The notes: a model not told the origin generated them from the letters alone. Numbered from the stretch's first letter, positions 38,593 to 52,300 are shown. The stretch is DNA of 64,000 nt from Phallusia mammillata (GCA_003260075.1 QLIY01000164.1:115980-179979), one strand, 5' to 3'. A program made the numbers and translations.

Positions 38593-40782
38593 ATGTTTCG
38601 AGTTCTTTTGGTAAATCTTATTGTCGTCCTGTTAATTTTATCCGGTGATTGTGCAGGTAAAAACGCACGATTGTTTGCGAATAGTGGTGGTCGTAAAATA
38701 ATTTTCTAGAAATAACGATCGAAGGCTACGCAACATAAAAATGTTACTAAAACCAAAATCAAAGGTTATAAAGGTAACACAGAAATTATTTAATACAGAA
38801 TTTGATTTCATACCTTTGACACCTTTGTTATACCTTTGACACCTTTGTTTTGAGATCCGTAGCGGAACGCCTTTAGGTTTAGGCAATATTTCTTATACCT
38901 TAAACATGTTTGGGTTACTTTCACCACTGGTTGGTACAGAGTTTCAAGTCGGCCTGGGCTCTTCTGGTGGGGGTAGGGCTTGAATTTCAATGCAATGGAC
39001 TTTACTCTGGCTCGACTTTCCAAGCACTAGCTTCTTTTATTGGTATCGGGTTCGGTTTGGGTTACGGGTTAGAGGCTTCGAGCCCCAATTTTATACCCGG
39101 TTTAACTTGTAATTGCTAACCTTTGCATGCGCTGCAAAAGTGTTAAAAACATGAAATTGCGCAGCTAGAAACCTGCCGCTGGAACTGACATTTCAAGAAA
39201 TATCAAAACGTTTGTATGGCATCAATTTGAAAATTGTTTTTTGCCCGGAAATGTGTAGCTTTGTCAATCATTTTTGTGTGATTTACGATTTGACACACAA
39301 GTCACACAAGCAAAAATAAAACAAATGTAACATGTTTTGATGTTCACAGAAAATCCGGTGAAAGACTGTACAGTTCTATGTAACTCAACCAACACGGAAT
39401 ATTCTCATCTTTTTCATCTTTGTGGAATCGACTTACCTCCAACCAACAATTGCAAGTCGCTTAAATTGCAAGGTTCTATTGCAGGAAACCTTGGAAAAGA
39501 CACATGTATTCCATCACGCAGCTATTTAAACTGTTTCGGATATCAAAACTACGGAGTTAGTTTCAACCAAGATGCTACGATGAGTACGATCTTTGTGTGT
39601 ATGGTTGCGGCAGCGGCAGTCTTAGGAAACATGGCGATCATTTGTAGTAGTTCACTGACTTTGTACAAACGATTTAACGTCATGCCCAAAGTTCGTAAGG
39701 TGTACATGATTTTGCTTTTGAATCTGAGCGCAGCAGATCTGTTGATGGGGATTTATTTAACGGCCACTATGACACTTTACATGGCGTTAGGGATGCCATC
39801 TACTTCGCGAGACTACCAAGCATGGAAGTCTGGCCTAGGTTGTACCGTCTTTGGCATTTTAGCTTTCCTTTCTAGTGAAGTTTCGGTCACCACTCTGGCA
39901 ATAATTACAACGTGCAGATTGTATAGTGTGATTTGGCCGTACAGGAAAATATACATTAAACCTGTGGTCGTTGCTAGCATTCTAACGTGGTTTCTTTGGA
40001 CTATAATTGCGTGTATACCTCTTATTGGCCACGAAGATCTTTTCCACAATAGTATGTATGTAGAAGACGAGTGCCCTGTGTTACATTATGAGGCAAGTTA
40101 CAAAACATGGACAAATATAATAAAGCAAATGCTGGACAATGCGAACTGTTCTGGTATTATCCCAACTGAACGTTCTTGGAAAATAGTAAAATCAACGTTA
40201 AGGAACCTGAAACTTTTTGAGATCCACAGACTGAAAACGTTAGGATACTATAATGGAATAGATTATTGTGGAGCAAATTTTGTTTCGTCAAACCAAACCC
40301 CGATGTCGATCGCTTTTGTTTTGAACATGGTAGTGTTCAATTTGCTGGCGTTTTTGTATATGGCGGTTGCCTATTGTTACATCTGCCGCCAAACCACGAG
40401 CTTTTCTATTCGACGTGCTTCGACCAACGTTTGTGGCTGCTTGAGCTGCTCATCAGCTTTGAAGGAAAACAGACGTGATGCCGAAAATCAATCAATCCAG
40501 CGAAGAATTTTTTTCATTGTTCTGACCGATTTCGCTTCCTGGGTTCCGCTTTCGCTTATTGTTATTATCAGAAGAATAAACGAGGAAGCTGTCAGCGAAT
40601 ATGCCACTCAAATGATAGTTGGTTGTCTGCTACCCTTAAACAGTGCGCTCAATCCCTTCCTATTCTCCAGCAAATGGACAAAGCATTGCCGCTGCAGCAA
40701 CGAAATCGAATCGCGTGCACCGCAAGACAGCAGCAGTATTCCAAGCACCAGATGTAACAACGTGGAATTGCATAACTTTTAG
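38593..40782 (+). CDS. R7: class A seven-transmembrane receptor
   Basis: Signal exon 38593-38656 (64 nt) and main exon 39350-40782 join in phase 1; 498 residues, stop TAG. Strong signal peptide (hydrophobic LIVVLLIL core). Ectodomain ENPVKDCTVLC with six cysteines. TM2 has ADLLMGIYL, TM3 ends TTCRLYSVIWPY, ECL2 is long with cysteines at DECP, NCS and DYCG. TM6 reads SWVPLS: the family cysteine is serine here. TM7 has NSALNPFLFS, with Phe where NPxxY normally has Tyr. The tail is Ser/Asn-rich. It is the first gene of the plus-strand arm. Confidence 0.9.
38811..38851. repeat. short tandem repeat in the R7 intron
   Basis: Two copies of a unit close to TACCTTTGACACCTTTGTTA. Confidence 0.7.
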
Positions 40783-42537
40783 TTTTTGTTTTCCCTCCTT
40801 ACATGTTATACGTTGATATACATTGACTTAGCCCTTGTGCCTTTAACCAATCCGTGACGGAATTACCTTGCTTTGTGGTTGCTCTATAGTGTCTTCACTG
40901 TCACAAAATATTGTGCAAATCTGGCAAAATATATGGCATGTGATATTTCATGGCTCGTATCAATACAAAGATTTGTTTAGAAACGTTTGTTTCAGTTCGC
41001 ATGAAAATTCAATTTTTTGATTGTACTTATTTCGGGGTCCATGTGGATGGCGACCCTGTATATACCCCTCTTGCAGGTTGGGTTGAACCAAAAGCAGCCA
41101 TAAACGTTGTATTGGGAAAAACTATTTCCCCTTTTGTTTTCATGAAGAAATACAAAAAATTCAGATAGAACATGGGATACATTCTGGTGCTATAACTTGG
41201 GTTTGGTGGTCGTTTGTTAGCGAAAAGAGCAAGTAGCGTGAAGCTTACCAATCGTAATTTTTCATTCATGCTATTTCAATCAATCAACTTTGGTTAGATG
41301 TTCATGAAAAATTAGATGTTCACATCGATGATTAACGAGAAATACTGCAGAAACACACACAAACCCGTATTTCCACCCACGATGGATTGGCAAATCTGTA
41401 AATGTTTGAATCTTTGCCAATTTTTAAAACGGTGGTGCTTATGATGCTATTAAAGCCGGCCATTAACCACTCTTGTGTATATGCCGAATTTCTCCTGGGA
41501 TTTAAACCGAGCCAAAACGTTGGCAGCGATTAAAACCTAATCTAAACCCTCTTATTCACACTTTAGTTGGCATGTGATGACTCGTTAGTTAACGTATTGC
41601 GCTATATTGCAACCATCGTCTACGGACGCGGCAATCACTCATACACCGAAGGAGCTGCCTACAAATTTACCATCAACAATGCGTACACTGCATATTGCGT
41701 CATTGCCAAGTCGCAGCTCAGTAGTTTGAGGCAATTGGGGTGACGCACAGCGTGCTAGTGTGCTGTTAGGCAGGCAGGAACTTCGTTGCAACCTGATATG
41801 CACGGTGGGTACATGCTAATTGTGAAGGTAAGGTTGATAAACACACCGCCCCGTTCAGGCTAAATTGTATTCGAGAAACAAGCACAGGTCACAAGTTATT
41901 GGTGTTGATATGCGCTTCTTTAAATGTTACAAGGCAGAAAATACAATGTTTTTAGAATAGCTTGAAGGTAGTAGTTGAAACTGTGGACTAATACTAATCC
42001 AGATAACAATTCGTTTAAGACAGTATGTTTGTCGTTTAAACATGTTTTACGGCGACAAATTGTGAAATGTAGTTTAGATAAATACACATTCTGTTTTGGA
42101 TTTCACCTAGGCCGGATCTTGCGTGCGCTGCAAGAACGTCATACGAAGAGAGAATGTGATATTATGTTTCTTTGCGCTTAACTTTTCGTACAGGCCTTAC
42201 TCTGCAGTGACCAGCCAACAGTACAAACAGCATCTATTACAGAACCACATAGCGAAAATTCATAAGTGTTAATTACACTTCTATTTCTGAAATCTATTAA
42301 CATTACCTCATATTTATGCAATGCGTGTAACAAATGAATATATGTTCCCAACCAGGTGTTTAAAAATCAAAGTCAAAAGTCTGAGAAAGTTCAGATGTCG
42401 ATTTTGGATTCTTGCTACCGTTAAAATTGCAGCGCTAAGACCGGGGTTAACAGGTGAATAACGGCGGAAGTCATCGTCTTTCGTTGGAACTGCCGAAAGA
42501 GGTTGCACATAGATAAAACCCGGCCAAGACGTCCGAA
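40783..42537. other. intergenic R7-R8
   Basis: Contains the R7 3' flank and the R8 upstream region. No repeat with clear borders and no credible open frame was seen. Confidence 0.5.
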
Positions 42538-44379
42538 ATGCGTGCGTGTACATTCGTTCGAAGGATTTTTGCTTCTGTTGTTTTCTTTAACATATGGACA
42601 GGTAAGTAATGGCCGTTTCTAACAACTATACTTGTTTCTTAACACCACTGTTTATATTTGTTGGGAAACACTGAATTGAATTTTCGAATAAAACTTTGTA
42701 ATTAAACACACGTATTAACGTTAAGCACCAGCAAAGTCCTTTATATACATTCGTTTTAAATAAACATACGTATTAACGTTAGGCACTAGCAAAGACTTAA
42801 ATACATTGGCGTTTTAGTAACTTTTTCCAAATTTGCTTAGCCCGGCATAGCTTAAACGTTCCAACCAGTGTTTGTGTTTTCATCATCAGACAGTCACATT
42901 TTGTGTTTTCATTTAGACAAATCCACAGCCGAATGCGTGAGTTTGGATGGAATGCCGTCAGATAGTCAATGGTCATTTCAACTGTGCCGAAATTCTTCGT
43001 CCAACACTTGCCAGTCTTACAAGTTTGTCACCTCTCCGATGCATAACGTGTCAAGTAATCTAAGACGATGCAAACCAGCTCACGTGTTTTTACATCGTCT
43101 ATTGGATAATCTACCTCCTCGCATTAACCAGTTTGCAAGAAACCAAAAACTAAACACTCACTTCGATACGTGGATACCTGTCATATGGATCGTAGCGGTC
43201 ATGGCAGCTGCTGGAAACATTGTGGCAATAAGCCATAGCGGCTCATTACTTTACAAACACTTTCACGTCATGCCCAAAGGACGAAAAGTTTATCACCTGT
43301 TAATAATAAACTTGGCGATGGCGGATCTCCTAATGGGCGTATACCTCATCTCAATGCTTATTTTAGACGTCGATCAGGGCATCCCCTGCTCTTCGCGTAA
43401 ATGTCGGCATTGGCAGGTGGGAACTGGTTGCAACATCATGGGAATTTTCAATTTTGTTTCCAGCGAAGTATCAGTAACTACTTTGATCAGTATCACCACT
43501 TGTAGGCTGTTTAGCATAATGTGGCCATTTAAGACTATTCGAATACGACCGGTGGTTGCGATTAACTTGCTGGCTTGGCTTCTGTGGACAATTCTTGCCT
43601 GTTTGCCCGTTGTAGAAAGCGACGGCTTTCACAATGTGTTTCACAACAGCATGTTCGTATCGGACGAATGTCATGATTTACCTTACGAGGCAAGCTACGA
43701 GAATTGGGCAATTGTTTTAAATAGCATCCTGGTCCAGGTCAATTGCTCTTCAAGGATACCGGAGCATCGTTCTTGGAATCGTCTCAAAAACGTTATAGAA
43801 GAAATTCAGATGTTTAACTCATCACAACTAAAGACCATTGGGTTTTACCAGGAGATGCCTACATGTGGAATGAAAGTGATAGCATTGCACGGTGATCCCT
43901 CCCGTGGCCTATCTCTTCTTGTAGTGTCTTTTAACCTACTTGCGTTTATATACATGGCAGTCGCCTACGGGTGCATCTGCTGGAAAACACAAAGTTTCAC
44001 CAAGTGCGCCCATCGTCTGTCGTGTTTCGGATGCAAGCCGAGGAGGAAGGACCAACACAGCAGGGAGAATAAGAAAATGCAACTTCGCATGTTCTTAATC
44101 GTGCTCACGGACTTTGCCTGTTGGGTTCCAATGTCGCTTATTGTTATTATTAGAACAATAGACAAGGAAGCGTTGCCTCTGAGCGATGAAACAATCATAT
44201 ACCTGACTGTGATATTATTTCCAGTAAATAGCGCGCTCAATCCTTTGCTGTATTCGGCAAGATGGACACAGTTTTGCAAAAGACTTTGCGTGAAAACTCA
44301 GGCAAAGAAACCACACAAAAATATGGATCCAATCGAAAACATCGCATTGCAGGTAAAAACGAATAATGAGTTGCATTAA
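42538..44379 (+). CDS. R8: class A seven-transmembrane receptor with reduced ectodomain cysteines
   Basis: Signal exon 42538-42601 (64 nt) and main exon 42917-44379 join in phase 1; 508 residues, the longest member. The ectodomain keeps four of six cysteines: the second (CVSLD instead of CxxLC) and the sixth are both lost. TM2 has ADLLMGVYL, TM3 ends TTCRLFSIMWPFK, ECL2 is long with cysteines at DECH, NCS and PTCG. TM6 CWVPMS, TM7 NSALNPLLYS. It is the most diverged member and lies tail-to-tail with IFT140. Confidence 0.9.
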
Positions 44380-46388
44380 AATCCTGTTTCGGTGCAAAGC
44401 GTGCCAAGGCTAACGAAAACCTATCATGCAAGGAATACCAACAAACTGCGCTTGGTTTCAACAACATTGTTGTACGAAACAATCTTATGCATTCAAGTCC
44501 TGCTGAATTCTAGACTGTTGCAAAACTCTTGGTTACACATCATACCAAAGGGTTGCAAAGCCTCAAAGATTTTTCAAAAAAGGGAAATGGCCAAGTTTTT
44601 ATCTGGCCTGTTATTGCTACGAACCAGAAAATTTTGATGGGTTGGACTAAATTGAAGCTGAAAGGCTAGATTTTCTCTCTAAACAAAATTTTTGTTTTCG
44701 TCTTACTTTAGCTTTCGCCGATCTACATTGAAGGTATAATGCACCTCCTTTGTGAGTTTTGTGAAATTGGCCGGAGAGTGTTCAAACTTGGGTTGCAAAG
44801 ATGTATGGTAACCTATGTTGTGTAACGTTTGTTTTTATATCAAGTCAGTTTTCTACACCCAAACTCAAAACTATTTATTGTGTTTATTGCCAACGTTCAT
44901 ATATTTGACTAATATGTGTCCAAGTATCTTTTTGTTATGCTTATGTTAAATTGTCCAACTTTTACAAGACTCCGTGCTTTTTATTTCCTTGTTTCGTACA
45001 GTCATGTTTACTATGAAATTGGAATTATATATTGGGCACAAGTGTACCTTGTCACAAAGTGTACCCTACCTATGCCTTGTATCCAATCCCCCCCCCCTAT
45101 TTCCTTGTTTCGTACAGTCATGTTTACTATGAAATTGGAATTATACATTGGGCACAAGTGTACCTTGTCACAAAGTGTACCCTACCTATGCCTTATATCC
45201 AAAACGTGTACTTTTGTCAATTGTTCATTGATTATACGCTTGACACTGTTTTTTGAAGTGACGTGGTGTAATTCCGTGTTTTTTACCTCTGCTTATAAAT
45301 TTGACCTCAGATGAATTGGTTACACAGGCCTATGTGTAAATTCATGAAGTACGTTTGGTATCGTATACCAGTAAATCTAGTGCGCAATCCCGTATGTTTG
45401 TCAACATCAGGATTTCGAATCAAATAATCTCTAACGTTAAACATCGAGCACTGAACATAAAGACCCTGGGTGAAAACATTAAAAAGGTCATAATCGTTTT
45501 GAAGCGTTAAACGAGTAGCCTACGGGTCAATCTTTCTGTGTTACAAATTGAGTTTGTTTTTCGATTTTATGTTCTGCGTTCTATGAATGATTTTGGTGTC
45601 TCTTGTTGAAGAATAATCTTTGGAACAAGTTCAGCTAGAATGCATTCAATAAAGATAGGAGTCGGTATACAGGTGTCCTATTTGCATTCGCTACAACCTC
45701 ATCAGCTGTCTATTGTTTAGCCCCGTGAGGAAATTGGTTAAGAATTTCCTCTGCAGCCAGCTATAATGTCAAACTGATCATGCACATCCTACAGCATCAT
45801 TTCTGTGTTTTGTAATAGCGGTTTTGACGAGGGTCATTCTACCATGGCGACCATTTGTGTCCTTCTTTGAACATTATATTTTGTGATGTTCATTTTTGTC
45901 GAGTAAAATAAACAAAACGTTAACTTATTTACGCACAACAATGGCACGAAAAATCACCCAAGGTTGTAGTTTAGGGGTTCGAACAGACCTGGCATATTTA
46001 CTTCGGTTTTCAGTCACTGTGGCTATAGCTGTAAATGTGACTTAAAGGAGTGCTAATGTATTAAGTTTTTTCCACCTAAATTGGTCGAAAAAATAGTTCT
46101 TATGAGTGGAGCGAACCGTATGATGCAACAGGATACACTCTCATTCTTCATCTTTTCCGTGTCTTGACCCTTTCAAATGACACCATATTGATGTTAATAG
46201 CAATGACGACCATACACAGCTCGATAAATTGTTTATTTACAAAAATAAGCTCTATAAATAAAACGCCAACGGGTAAAAAGTCGTGCCCTGGCTCAGCGCT
46301 GCCGAAGATAACGATGGACGCGACGCAAGAAACAGCACGACGCATCATAATGAGCAGCAAAATATCACAGTGAGCCAAAACTGCTGAG
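44380..46388. other. intergenic between R8 and the IFT140 3' end
   Basis: The two genes converge here, so both 3' untranslated regions probably lie in this stretch. It contains the C-tract duplication at 44982-45202. No gene is supported. Confidence 0.55.
44982..45202. repeat. 105-bp direct duplication separated by a C10 tract
   Basis: Copy 1 44982-45086, one T, C10 at 45088-45097, copy 2 45098-45202. Both copies are 105 bp and differ at two positions. The unit starts TATTTCCTTGTTTCGTACAG. Confidence 0.95.
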
Positions 46389-49300
46389 TCAGCGAAATCC
46401 GTACGGACCGCTATCATCGTCATAGAGTTCTTCAGTGACCTCATCATCGTCATCCATGTCGTCATGAGCGCCTCTTTCGGCGTCCCCGTTGGCGTAGTTC
46501 ACCCCCCTACCCAGGGGTACACCTACAGCGCGATGTACAGCCTCTAAGGTGCGCATACTGACGTAGTAGGAGAGGTTTATCGACGGGACTCGGGCACGAA
46601 GATCTTGTACGCACTGGTAAGCCTGCGTGTATTCATTGTTTTTTATACAATTGGTCATAGGACAGAAAAATACTACCGAGTTTGCGGTTCAAGCTAGATT
46701 CTGTGTGATAAAGAGTCTGATAGTGCAACAAGCAATATGTGCACTTTTTGAAAATTTTGGTTACTGAACTTTCGTCCTTAAATTTTGCTACATAGTAAAC
46801 TCCAGAGATGGTCAGGTTATGACCTATTGACTGCGTTAGTATTTGCCCTATTAGTGATTGAGGTAACGAAAGTGAATTATTTATGTTTGATACTTGTAAA
46901 GCAGGAATTTCAACGATACAGTATGGCTGTATAATGCCAAAGCGTCAACCCTTTTACACTTTCACAGTATCAAACACATATCATTAAACTTGTTGGATTG
47001 TTATCTTTAAACCAAGAATTGCCAGACTGATTGCTAAAAAGACATTTAAACTGAAAAAGACTTACTCTGTCGAAATTATCTTGTGATGCGTGGTACTCGA
47101 TCAGGAGGCCGTATACATCGCCGTAACGTACTGAAGATTCCAGATCATGTTCACTGAGTAAGGCTTGACATTGTTTCAATGCTTCTTCGGCGTTTGTCTC
47201 GAACAATCTGTCGAAAACGTCAATAAAATATTTATAGAAAGCCAATAGATTATGAAAATATCAATCTTAGTGGACCCTTGAAGTATTCAGCAGGGCGTTC
47301 GGTTACATCTAAATAAGTGTTTCTTAACCTTTTTTGCGCTCGTACCCTTTGAGATTTCATAAAATTTTCTCGCACCCCCTGTCTACAATGGCCGACGGGA
47401 GTAAATAAAATTGTAATAATAGGAATTAAACTCAGTGTATTTATAACTTGGGTGTTGAATGCATGCATGAAAACAGTATTGTAAGTAGGACAAAACTAAC
47501 CCTAGATATATAACAAAGTAACTTGTTACGCATTCTTCACAAATATGCCTAAATAGCGTATAATTTCACCCTGCATGTCGTACCCCTGGCTTTGATGCTT
47601 CGTACCCCCAAGGGGTACATGTACCCCTGGTTAAGTACCCCTGATCTAAATGCTTGTTCAAACAATTAACATTAGCTTGAGCAGATCGAAATAAAAGTTT
47701 AAGAAGCGGATTATTCTAAACATGGCCCGAAAGTTAGTGAAATTTACGACACTTATACGTCTGAATGTAAAATCACACCTATATGAATTAAATCGGATTT
47801 AGTTAACCCAAACCTCTTCAATCACTGAACAGATTGCTATGTATGGAGTTGGTGGTACTTACGACATATACAGATAAATATAGTGTTGATATCAGGCATA
47901 CTTCATAAACTTTCCTGTTTGTTTACCATAGACAGCCTTCCCAATGCTAAACTAACGTTCATCTAAAAAAGACATTCATACTGGGATCAGCCCTATAGCG
48001 TCCATGGAGACCAGCGATCATGGTACACTCATCCATAAATATGCCAGGTCCATGAAAGGGCTTACTCTGAATTAAGCCGGGACTGTTTGGGAGACCGACT
48101 TGGTTCGGTATAACGCCTTCAACGGGCTTATGCAGAGCTTGGGAAATTTGAAGTTTAGGAATTTTACTGTTACCTTCTGGTTTGTGTGAACTTTTTGATC
48201 AGCGCGATTCGACCTTTGACCTCAGACACTTTGCTCTCCTGAAGTTGTCGATCTGCCATCTTTGCTTTTGTAAGACATTTGAGAGCTTCGGTGAGAGCGC
48301 CGATCGCTTTGTCGTAATTCTGATACTCGTCGATTTCAACCTGCAATTAAAATGCTTATGTTTGATACCGAACCCGAATGTACAAGCCCGGCCCGAACCC
48401 GAATCGGTTTTGAGAAGCACGTTTAGGCCCGAAAGTTGATTGACGGGCCTATAATAAGCCCAAAACCGGCCCGATTGCATGTCTGGTTTGATACATCAGG
48501 AAAAACATTTTTTCAATTCATCACAATTAAGAAAAGGACAAAATGCATTATTAAGCATATATTGCCTGTCTCTGTCTTTGAACTTTAAAAACATTAACAA
48601 TACAGTTTAAATCTATAAGTAGTTTTCCTAATTCTTACCTGCGCACAAGCGTCGTAAAATCCCGCCAGAGAGTCTAGCGCCCGGCCTTTGGTGTAGAAAT
48701 TGATGATTCCTTTCATAATCTCCGGGTCTTTTCGCCAGTCAAGCGACTGCAGATAATTCGCTGCCATCACATAGATGTTCCTGGATCTCGACACACCAGC
48801 AAAGAACATGATCTTCTCTGTGTCGCCCGATTTCAAAAGAGCTCTCATAGCCTAAAAATATGAAGTCCCATGTTTTGTATGTGCTGATACAGGATAGTAA
48901 AATATCTCAAATTTATCATCTCACCCTCTCTTTGTCGCCCGCTTGTGTATAGATCCGACAGGCGAGATGATATTCGCCCTGTTTCATGCAACAATCGGCA
49001 AGTTGGACATGGAGGCGATCTCTAAAATACGTAAAACAAACAAAAAATATAATGTTATTGCATTCAACTTTGGTTAGGTAAGTTTTTTTTTATATGCAGT
49101 ACGAAGTCATTTCAACTCCATAATTGTAATCTACTGTTCAACACATAGTTTAAAAAAAGTGATTGAATGCTACCTTTGCGTCGGATCCATCGAACCCTTG
49201 GGAACCGTGAGTTTTGTAACGAGATCTTCATTCAAACGAACGTCTCTTGTACTGCAAATGTTGATGGCTTCCGAGTACTGTATAAAGAGATTGTCAACAG

Positions 49301-52300
49301 AGAGCACGGCATAATATCTCGTCTACACTACGCTTTTTGCACCAAATCTAGATTCAAAACGTTTTAAGCAAGTATTGGGTTTTTGGCAATATGCCTGTGA
49401 CAAACATTGAAATGATGGTGTGGTAATAAAGTACAACAAGAAATTATATCATTATTAACAAAAATGCAAGCCATCTTGAACGTACACATTTCTTACAATG
49501 TTTAAACAAAAACAAAAGAGTGTATTGAAACAAGAAAGTATTGACTTAAAGAATGCCGTTGGGATCGATTTTTTACAGAAACTACGTACCTTCTTGGCCA
49601 CAACAAGCATGGCAACAGCCCGATCGTGTTGTCCGTGTTCCATAAAGAAATCGGCGCATCTCTCCAACAGCACTGGGTCGGTTTTCTCGTCAAGCTCCTG
49701 TGAGATGAGTTCCAAAGCCCCGAACTGTTTGCTTTCGAACGCTAACTCCAGCGCTTTTGAGAAATGCCCAGCCTGGATTCAGAATTGGAATAGACTGAGC
49801 CAATACAAAGGTAATAACAAACGAGTCTGGCTAATCGTATACCCACTTTGCCCAACTTTTGCAATTAACTACATTGTGCGTTTATTCGGACGATTTTCTT
49901 ATCAAATTGGTACGATTTGCGTTAACTTTAAGTTGCCCCCATATGAATTTAATAATTGTTTCTTCATTTTAACTTGACAGAGCTTTATGCATGACAGATG
50001 TTGTACATATGACAAGTGGCACCTTGCATGACCTTGCACTCAGTCTGTTAAGGTGCAGTTGGTATACAGTTAAAGTTTACTTGGTGTTTCCTTGCAATGT
50101 GCTTCTATGTCAACTATTGTGTGTGTTCTCTATAATTATGTTTATTATTTATCTGTTTATGGTTCTATTTGAGTAAGGTAATAAAAAGGGTTCACAGAAT
50201 TTCGATCTCTGTGCAATTAAACGGATAATGCGATTAACCGGATTTGTCCATATTGTCATTTTAAACTTTTGTTGAATTTCGACATTTATGAACCAGTAGT
50301 TGCCATAAAGTTTACGGCTCATAATTCAACTAAAAATGTTCACTTGTTTGAGAGTTTTGTAAGACAAATTTATCCTCAGTAAGACCCAACTTTATTTAAA
50401 AACTACCAATAATTCAAAATGTTCATAAAATATTAAAAAGCATATTCGTGAGTTTTGTCATACAAATGCACCTTTTTAAGAACACTGGGTCAAACGAGCA
50501 TTATAATTTGAAAATTTACTGGTGATCAAAATTGTTCATAAATTTTTTATGCTAAGATGCAAAATACCTTGTGGTAAAGCATGACTGCCTTGTCCATCGT
50601 ATCTGGCCGATCTTCGTAGTACGCTGCTGCCTCAACCATATCTGTTGGTGTGCTCAGTAATGCAAGGTTCATTAGCTGGTCCTCAAAACCATGTTCCTGC
50701 GAATGAATGAGAAAAAGATAAAAGTATGCAAGATAAAAGGCAGTAGTAAATCATATGTTTTACAACAAACATTGCAACATGTGCATTTGCAGTTAGTTTA
50801 TAGTTGTAACCAGTGCACTATGTCATGTGTTTCTCACTTAAAGACGATAATACAACCAACCAATGTGCTTCTTTGCGTAGTACAGAGGTTCTTAATCGGT
50901 GTCAATTTGACATTTTACAGGGGGTAAATACATGACAAAATTTTGCCCAGTGACGTCATAGCTGGTAATTATAGATTCTTCAAAATATCATGCACGAAAT
51001 TCATTTAATTGTTCTCAGGGGTAACAATAATAAAAAAGGGTTTTAAATGAGCCACTGATGTTGTAAATGCAATGTTAGGGAATAATAGCCATGCAGGCAG
51101 GAAGTCACTCTTCAAGGGGGAAAGACACGTTTGTTCTTGCCGAGTCATGAAATTTAAATAAAGGATACCTTGCATATTCTAATAGCATTTCCGTAAGCCA
51201 TTGCACGAGTGAAGAAGTGAATCGCCTGTTTGATGTCGTCGTTATTTTCGAACTGACGAGCAAGGTGATAACATGCCGCTTTGTCGCCAGTTTCATTTGC
51301 AACCTCAGCTGCCTGTACGTTGAAAATGCATCAGAAGGATTAAAAACAGTAAAAACCCAAAATTTCCGCCCCCCCCCCTGCAACCTCAGCTGCCTGTACG
51401 TTGAAAATGCATCAGAAGGATTAAAACCCAAAATTTCCAAAGCATCTCTATTTTTCACCATTGAACTAGTGCTTATGAATTCACGGTACCGATACTGAAA
51501 CAGAAAACTGTGTAATTCGCCTTTTGATCTTTGAATGCATTTTATGCCAGTTTTTGGCTTATCTGTTTATATTTTTGTCGATATAAAAATACAGTCAAAT
51601 GTTACTACATGCACAATTCGTTTCATCTGCACATTTGTACCATTCGGTTACAAAACTAGCAAAGCACAGTCACAAGAATTATTTTCAAACAAAATCTTGA
51701 AACGGGATTAAATGTAACACACATCAGTGTATTTTCGATAACACGTGACTGTAGCAATGGTAAAAAATCACTAACCTTCTCAGAGTTACCACAGTAGCAG
51801 TAAACTCGAACCAGTGAAAGAGGATCTGCAGCTTGTTGATAAAACTTTATGGCGGTTTCCATGTCACCAGTCGACTCCATGTATTGTGCCCACCATTTGC
51901 GAAGTTTTCTGCAAGTATTACACGAGTTTTAATCAAGTTTAATTCTTCCGTAACAGTTAAATTCCTGAATACTTTTGTGTTTTTCTTTGTATTTCATAGT
52001 CGAATTTTCTTATAATGCACTAAAGTCAAAAATATAGGAAGACGACTCTAACTAAACTTACGTATTCGGGTTTATTAGTTTACCTGTCTTTAGTTTTCAT
52101 TATGTAACCTTCCAGCATTTCTGATTCGTCGAACAACATTCGCGGAACTTCGAAATAATGAGTACCCGATTTCTCGAAACTGCAACAAGTTTTTGAAGGT
52201 GACATTTTTCTTTCGTCTCATCAACGAACAGAAATTACAACATTTTTTTGCAAAACATAGAATTTAGTACAGATCTCATCATAAAATAGTTCAATTGTGA

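Noticed and set aside
49498..49977. 159-codon open frame on the plus strand
   Set aside because: It is antisense to an IFT140 exon whose frame and homology are clear.
50880..51057. Possible hAT-like element (CAGAGGTTCTTAA to GAGCCACTG)
   Set aside because: Ends match poorly and no 8-bp target duplication was found.
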